The notes below the pieces were generated by a model that saw only the letters and a program-made list of their open reading frames with translations, made no database searches and was not told where the DNA came from. The position numbers were made by a program, and so were the translations under genes. A stretch of DNA of 64,000 bases, taken from positions 1-64,000 of the forward strand of contig NZ_DKGQ01000004.1 in NCBI RefSeq assembly GCF_002453355.1, read 5' to 3'. Positions 9,494 to 18,133 of this stretch are shown in pieces. Each line of letters opens with the position of its first letter. Position 1 is the first letter of the stretch. The stretch is from Psychrobacter sp. UBA6766. GTDB taxonomy: Bacteria > Pseudomonadota > Gammaproteobacteria > Pseudomonadales > Moraxellaceae.

Positions 9494-10645
9494 TTACGCA
9501 TTATTCGCATTATTATTATTTTCACCGATCAAATTAATGAGCCAAACCTCAGAACGTGAGCCTAAACGAAAGGGTATCCCCCAAAACCCGTAGCCTGAAG
9601 ATACTATAAAGTGACCTTTGCCGATTTGTTCGTGACCATACCCTAATCGATTGATCGTATTTACAATAAAATTGGCTGGGAATATCTGACCGTTATGGGT
9701 GTGTCCTGACACTTGTAAATCGATTGGCAGCTTACTATGCGCCACAATATCGCTAGGACGATGGTCTAATAAAATAACAGGCTCAGCCGTATTGACTTGA
9801 CCTAACAGCTCAGACGTTGCTACGCGCTGGCGTTTATGATTGTCAAAACGTCCAATAAACCAGATAGGCTGACCTTGATGCGACAGACAATTCACTTCAT
9901 CGTTAAGCAATCGCACGCCAGCATTCTGTAAAGCCTCACTAATTGGCTGCTCGTGGCCGTATAAATCATGATTGCCTAGCGTCGCATAGACACCGTACGG
10001 CAAACTGCTAACAAGCTTCGCCAAATCTTCTGCCATATTATAGTCAGTAAATGCCTTGGTGTTGTCATCCATAATATCGCCTGGCATCAATAGTACATCT
10101 ACCTGATAGCGCTGCACGATGTCATTTAACCGTTCAATCGCTTTACCGCCAAATAAGCGTCCTAAATGCAAATCACTGGCTACCGCAATGCGTAGCGGAT
10201 TGTTCAGTGGCTTATTAATCTTAATAGACAGCTCACGCACCGTCGGCACATAAGCGCTATAGAGGGTATAGTTAAATAACCCTATAAAGAAGACCAGTGC
10301 AAAAATACGAAAACCAATAGCAATCGTTTCTGTATTGTAAAAAGCATTATCGCCCAGTGCACTCAATAGCCAAAAACCACCATACAATAAGCCGGTTAGC
10401 ATCGCCGTCAGTAACATAAAATGCATCACCAACAGCCAAGCGCTTATCCAGCGATAACTATTCGCAAATGACTTGGTAACGCTAAGCAGCAAAAGGATAT
10501 TGGTAATCGCAAAGACAGCAATCCACATAATCATGATTAGCGCCGGAGTGCTCCAAGGCTGTAGCCACCACTCTAGGCTGAGCGCCGCGCCAAAACTAAA
10601 CAGCTGGAGCAGCACAATAATGGTGATAATAAATGCGTAACGCAT
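9494..10645 (-). CDS. Membrane-anchored metallophosphoesterase (YkuE/LpxG-like), copy 1
   Basis: Four or five N-terminal membrane segments (within about residues 1-125) precede a calcineurin-like phosphoesterase domain. All metal-binding motifs are visible: ASDLHLG, MPGDIMDD, LGNHDLYGHE and VSGHTHNGQ. I chose the second ATG (10645) because AGGA lies right against the first ATG (10651) but six bases before the second. Homologues include YkuE and UDP-2,3-diacylglucosamine hydrolases of the LpxG type, so a role in lipid A or other envelope phosphoester chemistry is possible but unproven. The next gene upstream is a paralogue with the same layout. Confidence 0.85.
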   Translation of the reverse strand: MRYAFIITIIVLLQLFSFGAALSLEWWLQPWSTPALIMIMWIAVFAITNILLLLSVTKSFANSYRWISAWLLVMHFMLLTAMLTGLLYGGFWLLSALGDNAFYNTETIAIGFRIFALVFFIGLFNYTLYSAYVPTVRELSIKINKPLNNPLRIAVASDLHLGRLFGGKAIERLNDIVQRYQVDVLLMPGDIMDDNTKAFTDYNMAEDLAKLVSSLPYGVYATLGNHDLYGHEQPISEALQNAGVRLLNDEVNCLSHQGQPIWFIGRFDNHKRQRVATSELLGQVNTAEPVILLDHRPSDIVAHSKLPIDLQVSGHTHNGQIFPANFIVNTINRLGYGHEQIGKGHFIVSSGYGFWGIPFRLGSRSEVWLINLIGENNNNANNA

Positions 10646-10773
10646 AAGCATTCCTAACAGGATAGTGTTTGATAGGGCGTTTGCTGGTTTGGGCAGTATT
10701 TATAAGGTAGCTGGATTATAACGACTATTTTTCAAGGTTTGGGAGATTGGGGTGATACTTATTGGGGTAACAC

Positions 10774-11847
10774 TTACTGTGCCGACTGTAGCGTAATCAT
10801 CCATATCTCAGAGCGCGTGCCCAACCTAAATGGTACCGCACCAATCCCGTAACCTGATGTGACCAAAAACTGTGTGCCCTCAACCTGCTTAGCGCCATAA
10901 ACCAGCGGCGTAAACCATTTTAGCAATACCGTTAATGGAAATATCTGACCACCATGCGTATGCCCTGACAGGTGCAAATCAATAGGCAAACCTTTTATTT
11001 GTTCTAAATCGGCAGGGCTATGTTCTAAAAATATCACGGGTTTATTTGTCTTCACCTTACTTAATAAATCTGTCGCAGCAGGGCGTGCGGGATCTGTCTC
11101 ATCTGAACGACCAATTAACAACACTGAATCGTCTAACCAAACGCTTTTATTATCAATAACTTGTATACCTGCCCGTTCAACGGCTTTGGCAATCGCAACC
11201 TCATTACCTGAATAATCGTGGTTGCCTAAAGTGGCATAGACACCTAGCGGCGCTGTTAATTTTGATAAGTGCGCATGCATATTGGTTTTTTCATAAGCGT
11301 CGGTTGAATCATTCATGACGTCGCCTGCGATGACCACAACATCAGGATTTTGGGCATCAATCAGCCTGACCATCTTATCTATCTGCCGATTGCCAAACCA
11401 TCTTCCCAGATGCGTATCAGAGACCAAGGCAATCTGCAACGGTTGCTTAAGCACTTTATCCGTCATCACGTTTAGACGGTGAACGACGGGCGAATAAGCA
11501 TTAAATACCGCTAAACCTATAATACCAATATAAATAACAGCAGCGGCGGCTCTAATGAGTATTGGGTGGTACTTTTGCTTAAGGATATAAACATACACCA
11601 AGGTAATGGCAGCAGTTATTAATGCAGCATAAAACATAAAGCCTTGTAAAATGCCGACAACCAGATAGACGTGAAAGCGCTCGTGCCAAAACTCGCTCAA
11701 TCCGTAGATAAGAAAAGCGTTGTTAATAATAAAAACAGTTAAGATTAAACCCACTTTAGCCAGGCGCGTTTTTGGTTGAAAGAACCAGTAAAATATACCA
11801 CTACTCATAAGGGCAAGCAGCTGGGTAAGAATGATAAAAGGCCACAT
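10774..11847 (-). CDS. Membrane-anchored metallophosphoesterase, copy 2
   Basis: The 357-residue paralogue of the gene at 9494 has several N-terminal membrane segments (to about residue 130), then the metallophosphoesterase motifs VSDTHLGRWFG, IAGDVMND, LGNHDYSG and LSGHTHGGQIFP. All metal ligands appear intact, so both copies should be active. The two genes are co-directional and 128 bases apart, consistent with an old tandem duplication that has diverged, mainly in the membrane part. There is no strong ribosome-binding site before the ATG. Confidence 0.85.
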   Translation of the reverse strand: MWPFIILTQLLALMSSGIFYWFFQPKTRLAKVGLILTVFIINNAFLIYGLSEFWHERFHVYLVVGILQGFMFYAALITAAITLVYVYILKQKYHPILIRAAAAVIYIGIIGLAVFNAYSPVVHRLNVMTDKVLKQPLQIALVSDTHLGRWFGNRQIDKMVRLIDAQNPDVVVIAGDVMNDSTDAYEKTNMHAHLSKLTAPLGVYATLGNHDYSGNEVAIAKAVERAGIQVIDNKSVWLDDSVLLIGRSDETDPARPAATDLLSKVKTNKPVIFLEHSPADLEQIKGLPIDLHLSGHTHGGQIFPLTVLLKWFTPLVYGAKQVEGTQFLVTSGYGIGAVPFRLGTRSEIWMITLQSAQ

Positions 11848-11985
11848 AATACAATTGAATCAGACAAAGACGGGCTTATAGTACGCCAATATTCTTACCT
11901 GTTGTAGACAGCATGATTGTTTATTGAAACTTTATGGCAGTTGAAACATAAAACGCTTAGTAATGTAGAGCAAATCTAGGTTAAT

Positions 11986-12001
11986 CGTTTCACATGAAAC
12001 A
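11986..12001. other. parS-like palindrome 1
   Basis: CGTTTCACATGAAACA matches the 16-base ParB site TGTTTCACGTGAAACA at 14 positions. It is intergenic, upstream of the phosphoesterase pair and just past the end of the YfcH gene. It is the site farthest left of the origin. Confidence 0.6.
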
Positions 12002-12015
12002 ACCTATATAAAAAC

Positions 12016-13005
12016 TTAGGATTGCTGCACTAACGCTTGCTTTAAGGTTGGCTGTCTAAATTCAAAGCCTGCATTAAGCAGTGCTTGTGGCAAGACTTTT
12101 TGCCCATCAATCAGTAAAGTCGACATCTCACCAAACATCAGCTTTAATAAAAATGCGGGTAAAGTAAAAAACGTCGGCCGATGGAGCCATGCGCCAAGCG
12201 TCTTGGTAAAGGTTTGATTGGTCACAGGGTTGGGCGCGGTTAAGTTATAAACATACGCTGGCGTATCGTTTGCTGTTTTTAAGCCATTATCAACTTTTAA
12301 AACAGTATCAACGCTATTTAATTGAGCTTGCTGACTAGCCTGCCCAGCAAGAAGTTGCTCAATGATAAACATCACTGCCCGTACCCAATCTGCCCGGCTA
12401 ATCCAGCTCATGACTTGCTTACCATCAGCCAACTGACCGCCGACGCCCATTTTAAACGGTGTTAATAACTTACCGACCATCCCGCCATCAGGATGAATCA
12501 CGACGCCAGTACGTACAATAGCAACAGGGACGCCATAATCGGTAGCCTTTAGCGCCAATTGCTCCCAGTCGTCACAGAGTTTATGGGAAAAATTAGCGTT
12601 AAAATCACTGCTTTCGGTTAAAGGTTTGGCTCCTTGGGCGCCATACCAGCCAATCGCCGAACCGCTAACCAGTAGTTTAGGCTTAGTGCTACTACGCGCT
12701 ATAAACTCCAGTATCGCTTCAGTAGGCTTGACGCGGCTAGCAAGCAGTTGCTCCTTACGTTCATCGCTCCAGCGTTTGTCAGCAATCCCAGCACCTGCTA
12801 GATTTAGAATAACCTCATAGCTTTGATTGGATTTTGCAAGCTCGTCATACGTTATCATTTTAATATCGATAGGATGTGCTTGGCTGCTATCGCGCGTCAG
12901 CCACGTGACCTGCACTTCTTTATTGTCCTTTTGGTAACGCTTGATAAGCGCTTCACTAAACGCGCGTCCTAAGAATCCCGAGCCACCACTGATTAAAATA
13001 TTCAT
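12016..13005 (-). CDS. TIGR01777 family NAD-dependent epimerase (YfcH-like)
   Basis: The 329-residue extended short-chain dehydrogenase/reductase begins with the nucleotide-binding motif ISGGSGFLGRAF and has the family's conserved GSAIGWYG segment and the C-terminal domain of TIGR01777 proteins (DUF1731 region, about 265-325: PTFFTLPAFLLKLMFGEM ... LLIDGQKVLPQ). AAGGAT lies upstream of the ATG. The physiological substrate of this family is not established; E. coli YfcH and plant SulA-like proteins are relatives. An insertion (about residues 215-245, Gln/Asn-rich) is not typical. Confidence 0.88.
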   Translation of the reverse strand: MNILISGGSGFLGRAFSEALIKRYQKDNKEVQVTWLTRDSSQAHPIDIKMITYDELAKSNQSYEVILNLAGAGIADKRWSDERKEQLLASRVKPTEAILEFIARSSTKPKLLVSGSAIGWYGAQGAKPLTESSDFNANFSHKLCDDWEQLALKATDYGVPVAIVRTGVVIHPDGGMVGKLLTPFKMGVGGQLADGKQVMSWISRADWVRAVMFIIEQLLAGQASQQAQLNSVDTVLKVDNGLKTANDTPAYVYNLTAPNPVTNQTFTKTLGAWLHRPTFFTLPAFLLKLMFGEMSTLLIDGQKVLPQALLNAGFEFRQPTLKQALVQQS

Positions 13006-13047
13006 CGCTTTTTATCCTTATAATCATCTTACCGTTTTCTCAGTGTG

Positions 13048-13077
13048 ACAAAAAACCTCTTATAAAAACAAGAGGTT
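13048..13077 (-). terminator. Terminator after tsaC
   Basis: AACCTCTT pairs with AAGAGGTT around a short A-rich loop. On the minus strand it is followed by a T-run. It lies between the tsaC stop and the start of the YfcH gene. Confidence 0.7.
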
Positions 13078-13201
13078 AATTGTAGGTATAAGGCTTAAAG
13101 TAAGGCTGGATATAAATAAAGGATTTAGCAAAATACGAGGCTAAATTAGGAAATGATAGACTGGCAGCAATCCTAAAAATTGGGCAGTATTTAGAGGCGC
13201 A

Positions 13202-13903
13202 CTAACGAAGTACTTGTCCCGTTAGCGCATCGCTGATCTGGCTAGGAAGCTGATAACCAAGCGTCTCGCCTTTTAAATAGCCGACTTGCTCATATTCATT
13301 TATATTAGCTGAGGAATTGGCATGGTTATTGACATTAGAATTGGCATCAAAATTAACAATGCTGTCATTATTTAAAAAATAAGCCTGCGCCTCTGCCAAT
13401 GACAAAGCGGGCGGCTGTCCAGAAGTATTACAACTGGTCGAGACAACAAAGCCATAAGGGTTGTAAACGGAAACCATTTGTTGGCAAAGCTGCTTTACCA
13501 AAGGGTGGTCAATCACTCGCACCGCCACACTGTTATGAGCGCCGGTTATCCATGCGGGAATAGAAATGGGTAGGTTTTCTGATAACGGTAATAGCCAAGT
13601 ATGCGCCTGCTTGGTATCGACATCAGACTCAGTATCGTGACGCCAACTGTCTAACACTAGCTGGCGTTGATCTTCATTTAGACTGTTTAACAGTACCTTA
13701 AGTCGACTGGCGCTATCGGTAACCACGATCATGCCCTTCTCTATTGGGCGCTGTTTGATAGTCAAGAGCTGCTGTACCGCTTGTTGATTAAACGGATCAC
13801 AGCCAATGCCCCAAACGCTTTCGGTTGGATAAGCAAGCAGCTGCCCTTGTTGCAGCCAATGCGCAGCTTCGATGACAGAATCGGTGATAAGTGGTTTAGA
13901 CAT
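13202..13903 (-). CDS. tsaC: Threonylcarbamoyl-AMP synthase (Sua5/YciO/YrdC family)
   Basis: TsaC makes threonylcarbamoyl-AMP from threonine, bicarbonate and ATP for the t6A37 modification of ANN-decoding tRNAs. From the preferred ATG (13903) the protein has 233 residues. It has the YrdC-domain signature LLAYPTESVWGIGCDP at about 20-35, KQRP, and the SVAVRVIDHP and STSCNTSGQPPA segments. A 25-residue Asn-rich insertion (about 175-200, DANSNVNNHANSSANINE) near the C-terminus looks like a lineage-specific low-complexity loop. It lies next to dprA, as in many gammaproteobacteria. The frame extends 13 codons upstream without support. Confidence 0.92.
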   Translation of the reverse strand: MSKPLITDSVIEAAHWLQQGQLLAYPTESVWGIGCDPFNQQAVQQLLTIKQRPIEKGMIVVTDSASRLKVLLNSLNEDQRQLVLDSWRHDTESDVDTKQAHTWLLPLSENLPISIPAWITGAHNSVAVRVIDHPLVKQLCQQMVSVYNPYGFVVSTSCNTSGQPPALSLAEAQAYFLNNDSIVNFDANSNVNNHANSSANINEYEQVGYLKGETLGYQLPSQISDALTGQVLR

Positions 13904-14008
13904 GACAGAATAAGAAGAAAAGTATGAAGGGGTATAATACAACTTAAACGACGGGTAAAACAGCAGGTTTAAAGATTTCTTAAAATCGCGTCTTGATTAG
14001 AAAGAAAA

Positions 14009-15268
14009 TTATGCACGTAAATAACGTCCGCCTTGCACACTGATAACGCCTAACAATTCAAGTTCCATAAGCTGTCCTATCAATTGCGCTGGCGTCAGTT
14101 CAGTGGTATTTAACAACGCATCTAAATCTTGCCCATGCCAATCAAGCTGCCCATAAATCGGTGTTAAATGCTCAGGAACAGCGACTGCGTGATGAGAAGC
14201 TTTGCTATCGGATGATGCCGACTGACCAGTAGCTGTAATAGGTTTGCTATCTGTATTTATCCTCTTTGAAGGAAGACTACTATTTGCTGGTGGGCTTTCG
14301 GTTGACTGCGCTGACTGCGTTGACTGGTATGGGCGGCTATCATAACTCAGCTGATTAGTAATATCTTCGAGGACGTGCTGCGGATGATAAATTAAGGTTG
14401 CACCTTCACGTATCAAGTGATGGCAGCCTTCAGCATTGCTATTATCAATGTGACTTGGAATCGCAAAAACTTGTTTCCCTTGCTCGGAGGTTAGCCTCGC
14501 CGTAATCAGCGAGCCACTTTGAACGGTAGCTTCGGTCACAATGGTTGCCAAACTCAGTCCTGCGACCAAACGATTGCGGCGCGGAAAGGTATGTTTGTGC
14601 GGCTGCGTATAGGGCAACAGCTCACTAATAATACAGCCGCCTTGCTCGATAATCTGGCTAAACAATTTATCATGATGATTGGGGTAATTGATCTCAATAC
14701 CCGTCCCCATTACGCCAACCGTACGACCTTGATATTCGGGCTCTGTTTGCGCAAGCGCCCCTAAATGTGCGCGTTTATCGACACCCATCGCAAGGCCGCT
14801 GGTAATGATATAACCGACTTGCGCTAAATACTGCGCCATATCAAAGGTGATTTTTTGCGCGTGGGCGGTGGGTTTGCGGCTACCAACGATGGCGATTTGC
14901 GCTTGCTGCAAGCGCGCTTTATCACCGCGGTAGAATAACACTGGGGGTGGGTCATATATTTCTAGCAGCTGTGCTGGATAATCAGGCTGGTCTACAAATA
15001 GCAGACCGTATTTTTCCTCTAGCAATGCTTGCTGAATGTTATCGATAGTTGCGTGTGTTTGCTCTGACTGCTCATGACGCTTAAGATGGGTACTATGAAT
15101 ACCAAGCTGTCGCCATGCCTCTACTTTAGCGCCCCAAGCAAGCTCTGCACTGCCAAAGCTGGTGATAAGTTTATGATAAGCCGATAATGATGCATTCACC
15201 TCAGCCCACAGCGCCAGTACTGCGCGCTGCTCAGCGGATAAAAGAGAAGTGACTGCGCTCATAATCAT
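14009..15268 (-). CDS. dprA: DNA processing protein DprA (Smf)
   Basis: DprA binds incoming single-stranded DNA and loads RecA during natural transformation. The 419-residue protein has the Rossmann-like core (IAIVGSRKPTAHAQ, SGLAMGVDKRAHLGAL, VMGTGIEINYPNHH, FPRRNRLVAGLS, TEATVQSGSLITAR) and a C-terminal winged-helix domain (about 365-418). Between them is a Ser/Thr/Gln-rich linker (about 305-360). Naturally competent Moraxellaceae are well known, so a competence role is likely. Two in-frame ATGs (15268 and 15262) could serve as start. Confidence 0.95.
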   Translation of the reverse strand: MIMSAVTSLLSAEQRAVLALWAEVNASLSAYHKLITSFGSAELAWGAKVEAWRQLGIHSTHLKRHEQSEQTHATIDNIQQALLEEKYGLLFVDQPDYPAQLLEIYDPPPVLFYRGDKARLQQAQIAIVGSRKPTAHAQKITFDMAQYLAQVGYIITSGLAMGVDKRAHLGALAQTEPEYQGRTVGVMGTGIEINYPNHHDKLFSQIIEQGGCIISELLPYTQPHKHTFPRRNRLVAGLSLATIVTEATVQSGSLITARLTSEQGKQVFAIPSHIDNSNAEGCHHLIREGATLIYHPQHVLEDITNQLSYDSRPYQSTQSAQSTESPPANSSLPSKRINTDSKPITATGQSASSDSKASHHAVAVPEHLTPIYGQLDWHGQDLDALLNTTELTPAQLIGQLMELELLGVISVQGGRYLRA

Positions 15269-15324
15269 CTAGCTCATTTAGTCTAAATTGGAGTCCTTAG
15301 CTTAAAGAATAAGCGTTGCACTCA

Positions 15325-16422
15325 TTATAGATACGGCGGAGGTAACAGCTGATCACCGACGTTGATTGGTAGCTCAGAATCAAGCACATAAGCATAGCTG
15401 ATATTATCAAAGGTATTAAAGACCATCACCATACCCGTAGGCTCGCTTGGTAAGCGTACTGGCGTGTCATTATCCTTAATATCGCGTATGACCGCGCCTT
15501 TTTGATAGACGGTCAACACGTCACCGGGTTTGGCGCCGTGCGTGCTACCTAAATTAATAGCGACAACACTGCCCTTAGCGGCTGAACTGATAGAATCCAT
15601 AACGCGGACAATCATGCCGCCGCGATTGACGGTTGCAGGGGCTGGATAAAATACTGGCGGAATTGAGTTATTTAACTCAACAAAAACGCGATCGCCTTCA
15701 CGTACTTCTTTGCCATAGCTGTCGATAAGTTGCAAGCTGGTAACGCCATTAGTTTCGGTAGAAGTCACCAAACCTGTTGCCACTTGGGTAACTTCTAAAC
15801 CGATAACTTTTTGCGTTTTCGGCTCGACATACATTTCACCTTCGCGGTAAATCCCATAACGTTGGCCAACGATAAGCGGCACGCCTTTGGCATAGACTTT
15901 ATCGCCACTTGCGGTAATTAAATTGCCTTTTTTTGAGGCTAAAATATATGGCGTGGTATTAAAATCGTCCGGATTAACAATGATGGTTTTATCGAGCCAA
16001 TGCTGAATTGCAGACCATGGAATAGGCGGAATACTATTCGCCGTTGAGGTCACTGCAATCGTGCTAGCAACCACATTGCCAGTCAATTGTTTTTCAACCC
16101 CAGCACAGCCTTCACCGGTATCGACACCAACCAAGGTTTTGCCTTGGATCACACATAAAATAAGAATGTCATTAGGATAAATAAGGTTGGGATTTTTGAT
16201 TTGCTTATTGGTGGCCCAAATCTCTTTCCAGCGCCACGGGCTATCTAAATAGCGCCCTGAGATATCCCACAAGGTATCACCTTTTTTGACGATATAGCGA
16301 TTGGGCGCATCCGCTTTGATAGTAGGTGGTGGATTATTAGCGTGGGCAGCGGTCATCAGCATTGCGCCACTAAATGTCGTCACCAGTAGTGCCTTTGCTA
16401 TCTTTTTTAAGCTCATCTTCAT
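15325..16422 (-). CDS. LysM-domain periplasmic/envelope protein
   Basis: The start at 16422 gives a 365-residue protein with a signal peptide (MKMSLKKIAKALLVTTFSG ... AHA). A LysM domain follows (about residues 40-95: YIVKKGDTLWDISGRYL ... NPNLIYPNDIL), which binds peptidoglycan glycan strands. The remaining 260 residues are beta-rich with no recognised catalytic domain. The frame is open 54 codons further upstream, but that part is unlike any signal peptide. The neighbour dprA lies downstream 56 bases away; a LysM gene before dprA is common in gammaproteobacteria. It is possibly a cell-wall scaffold rather than a hydrolase. Confidence 0.87.
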   Translation of the reverse strand: MKMSLKKIAKALLVTTFSGAMLMTAAHANNPPPTIKADAPNRYIVKKGDTLWDISGRYLDSPWRWKEIWATNKQIKNPNLIYPNDILILCVIQGKTLVGVDTGEGCAGVEKQLTGNVVASTIAVTSTANSIPPIPWSAIQHWLDKTIIVNPDDFNTTPYILASKKGNLITASGDKVYAKGVPLIVGQRYGIYREGEMYVEPKTQKVIGLEVTQVATGLVTSTETNGVTSLQLIDSYGKEVREGDRVFVELNNSIPPVFYPAPATVNRGGMIVRVMDSISSAAKGSVVAINLGSTHGAKPGDVLTVYQKGAVIRDIKDNDTPVRLPSEPTGMVMVFNTFDNISYAYVLDSELPINVGDQLLPPPYL

Positions 16423-16661
16423 GGTTATATCCACAATATATACCGCTAACATAATGTCTATAAAGCAGCTGTTCAGTATTATTGACTGATGTGATTGACG
16501 GGTTTTATTGCTAAACAGCGCCTGACATAATGATGACACGTAGGCGCTATTTCTAATATTACAATTATATCTACCATAACACAATCATAAACACTTTATT
16601 ACAATCGCGTAACCTTTGATTGGATATTCATTTCAATGGACGTCGGATGAGAATAATCGGG

Positions 16662-18083
16662 TTAAGCTAAATTTGGTGTAACATGCTGACGAATTTGCTC
16701 AGCGACCAGTTCAGCTTTATTATCTAGCACCACCACGTGCTGCGGCAGTGCTTCTAAACCTTCGGTATGAGCAGGACGCGCAATCTCTATCTCTCCAACC
16801 GCCTCAAAGATAGTATCAGCAAACTTAACCGGTAAAGCCGTTTCGGCACAAACAATCACTTCACCCTCGCGCTGAAGCTCTTTAGCGACTTTAATACCAT
16901 CAGCGGTATGCGGATCGACCAACTCACCATACTGCTCATAAAGTGCTTTGATAGTTTGTAAGCGGTCATTATGAGTCGATTTACCGGCTGCAAAGCCATA
17001 ACGTGTATTAACCGCTTCCATCAAATCAGACAAATCAAACCCTTGACCGGATTTCACTCCTTCGAATAACTCATGAACGCGGGCGCTGTCTTTTTCTAAT
17101 AACAAATAAACAAAACGCTCAAAGTTAGAGGCTTTGGAGATATCCATCGATGGGCTTGATGTCACATAGGTTTTATCGGTCGGACGCGGCTGATAAGCAC
17201 CTTGATTAAAAAAGTCGTTTAATACATCGTTTTCATTGGTCGCGACGATTAAACGCTCGATTGGCAATCCCATTTCACGAGCGATATGACCAGCACAAAT
17301 ATTTCCGAAATTACCTGATGGGACACTGAAGCTGACTTTTTCATTATTGTTATCAGTCACGGCGAAATAGGCTTTAAAGTAATAAACGATTTGCGCAAGG
17401 ATACGACCCCAGTTAATTGAATTAACGGTTCCTAGATCATAAGCCGCTTTAAATTCTGCATCCTGCTGTAGCGCTTTGACAATATCTTGGCAGTCATCAA
17501 ACATACCATCGATGGCGATATTATGGATATTATCCTCAGTCAAACTATACATTTGCGCGCGCTGGAATGCGCTCATTTTGCCGCGCGGTGACAGCATGAA
17601 TACTTCAATATTGTCTTTACCGCGCAGGGCATACTCCGCTGCACTTCCCGTATCCCCACTGGTTGCACCAATGATCGTAATACGTGCGTCTTTTCTTTTA
17701 AGCACATATTCAAAAGCATTGCCCAAAAACTGCATGGCCACGTCTTTAAACGCTAACGTTGGACCGTTCGATAATCCTAAAACATATAAATTATTATCAA
17801 GTTTGCGCACAGGGACAATTTCATCACTACCAAAAATATCAGCGGTATAAGTACGCTCGATGATATCTTGCAAATCAGCGGTAGGAATATCAGTGGCAAA
17901 ACGCTGCATAATCGCCAGCGCAAGCTCTGGATAGCTGAGCGTTCGCCACTCATCAAGTATTGCGCTATCGATATTTGGATAGTGTTCAGGCAGCATCAAC
18001 CCGCCATCTGGTGCAAGTCCCATTAATAGCACATCACTAAATTCCATCGGCGCTGTCTGACCACGGGTACTGATATATTTCAT
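16662..18083 (-). CDS. thrC: Threonine synthase
   Basis: This PLP enzyme converts O-phospho-L-homoserine to L-threonine, the last step of threonine synthesis. The 473-residue protein is of the longer, E. coli-type fold II class: it starts MKYISTRG, carries the PLP lysine in GPTLAFKDVAMQFLGN (about residue 112) and the phosphate-binding IIGATSGDTGSAAEYA. AGGA precedes the ATG. hom and thrB are absent from the window. The gene stands between rsmB upstream (50 bases) and the LysM gene downstream. No threonine/isoleucine-rich leader peptide is visible in the short gap upstream. Confidence 0.96.
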   Translation of the reverse strand: MKYISTRGQTAPMEFSDVLLMGLAPDGGLMLPEHYPNIDSAILDEWRTLSYPELALAIMQRFATDIPTADLQDIIERTYTADIFGSDEIVPVRKLDNNLYVLGLSNGPTLAFKDVAMQFLGNAFEYVLKRKDARITIIGATSGDTGSAAEYALRGKDNIEVFMLSPRGKMSAFQRAQMYSLTEDNIHNIAIDGMFDDCQDIVKALQQDAEFKAAYDLGTVNSINWGRILAQIVYYFKAYFAVTDNNNEKVSFSVPSGNFGNICAGHIAREMGLPIERLIVATNENDVLNDFFNQGAYQPRPTDKTYVTSSPSMDISKASNFERFVYLLLEKDSARVHELFEGVKSGQGFDLSDLMEAVNTRYGFAAGKSTHNDRLQTIKALYEQYGELVDPHTADGIKVAKELQREGEVIVCAETALPVKFADTIFEAVGEIEIARPAHTEGLEALPQHVVVLDNKAELVAEQIRQHVTPNLA

Positions 18084-18133
18084 GAGATTGTCCTGTCTAC
18101 AATGAGGTTATTCAATTCAATATTTAAAACGGA

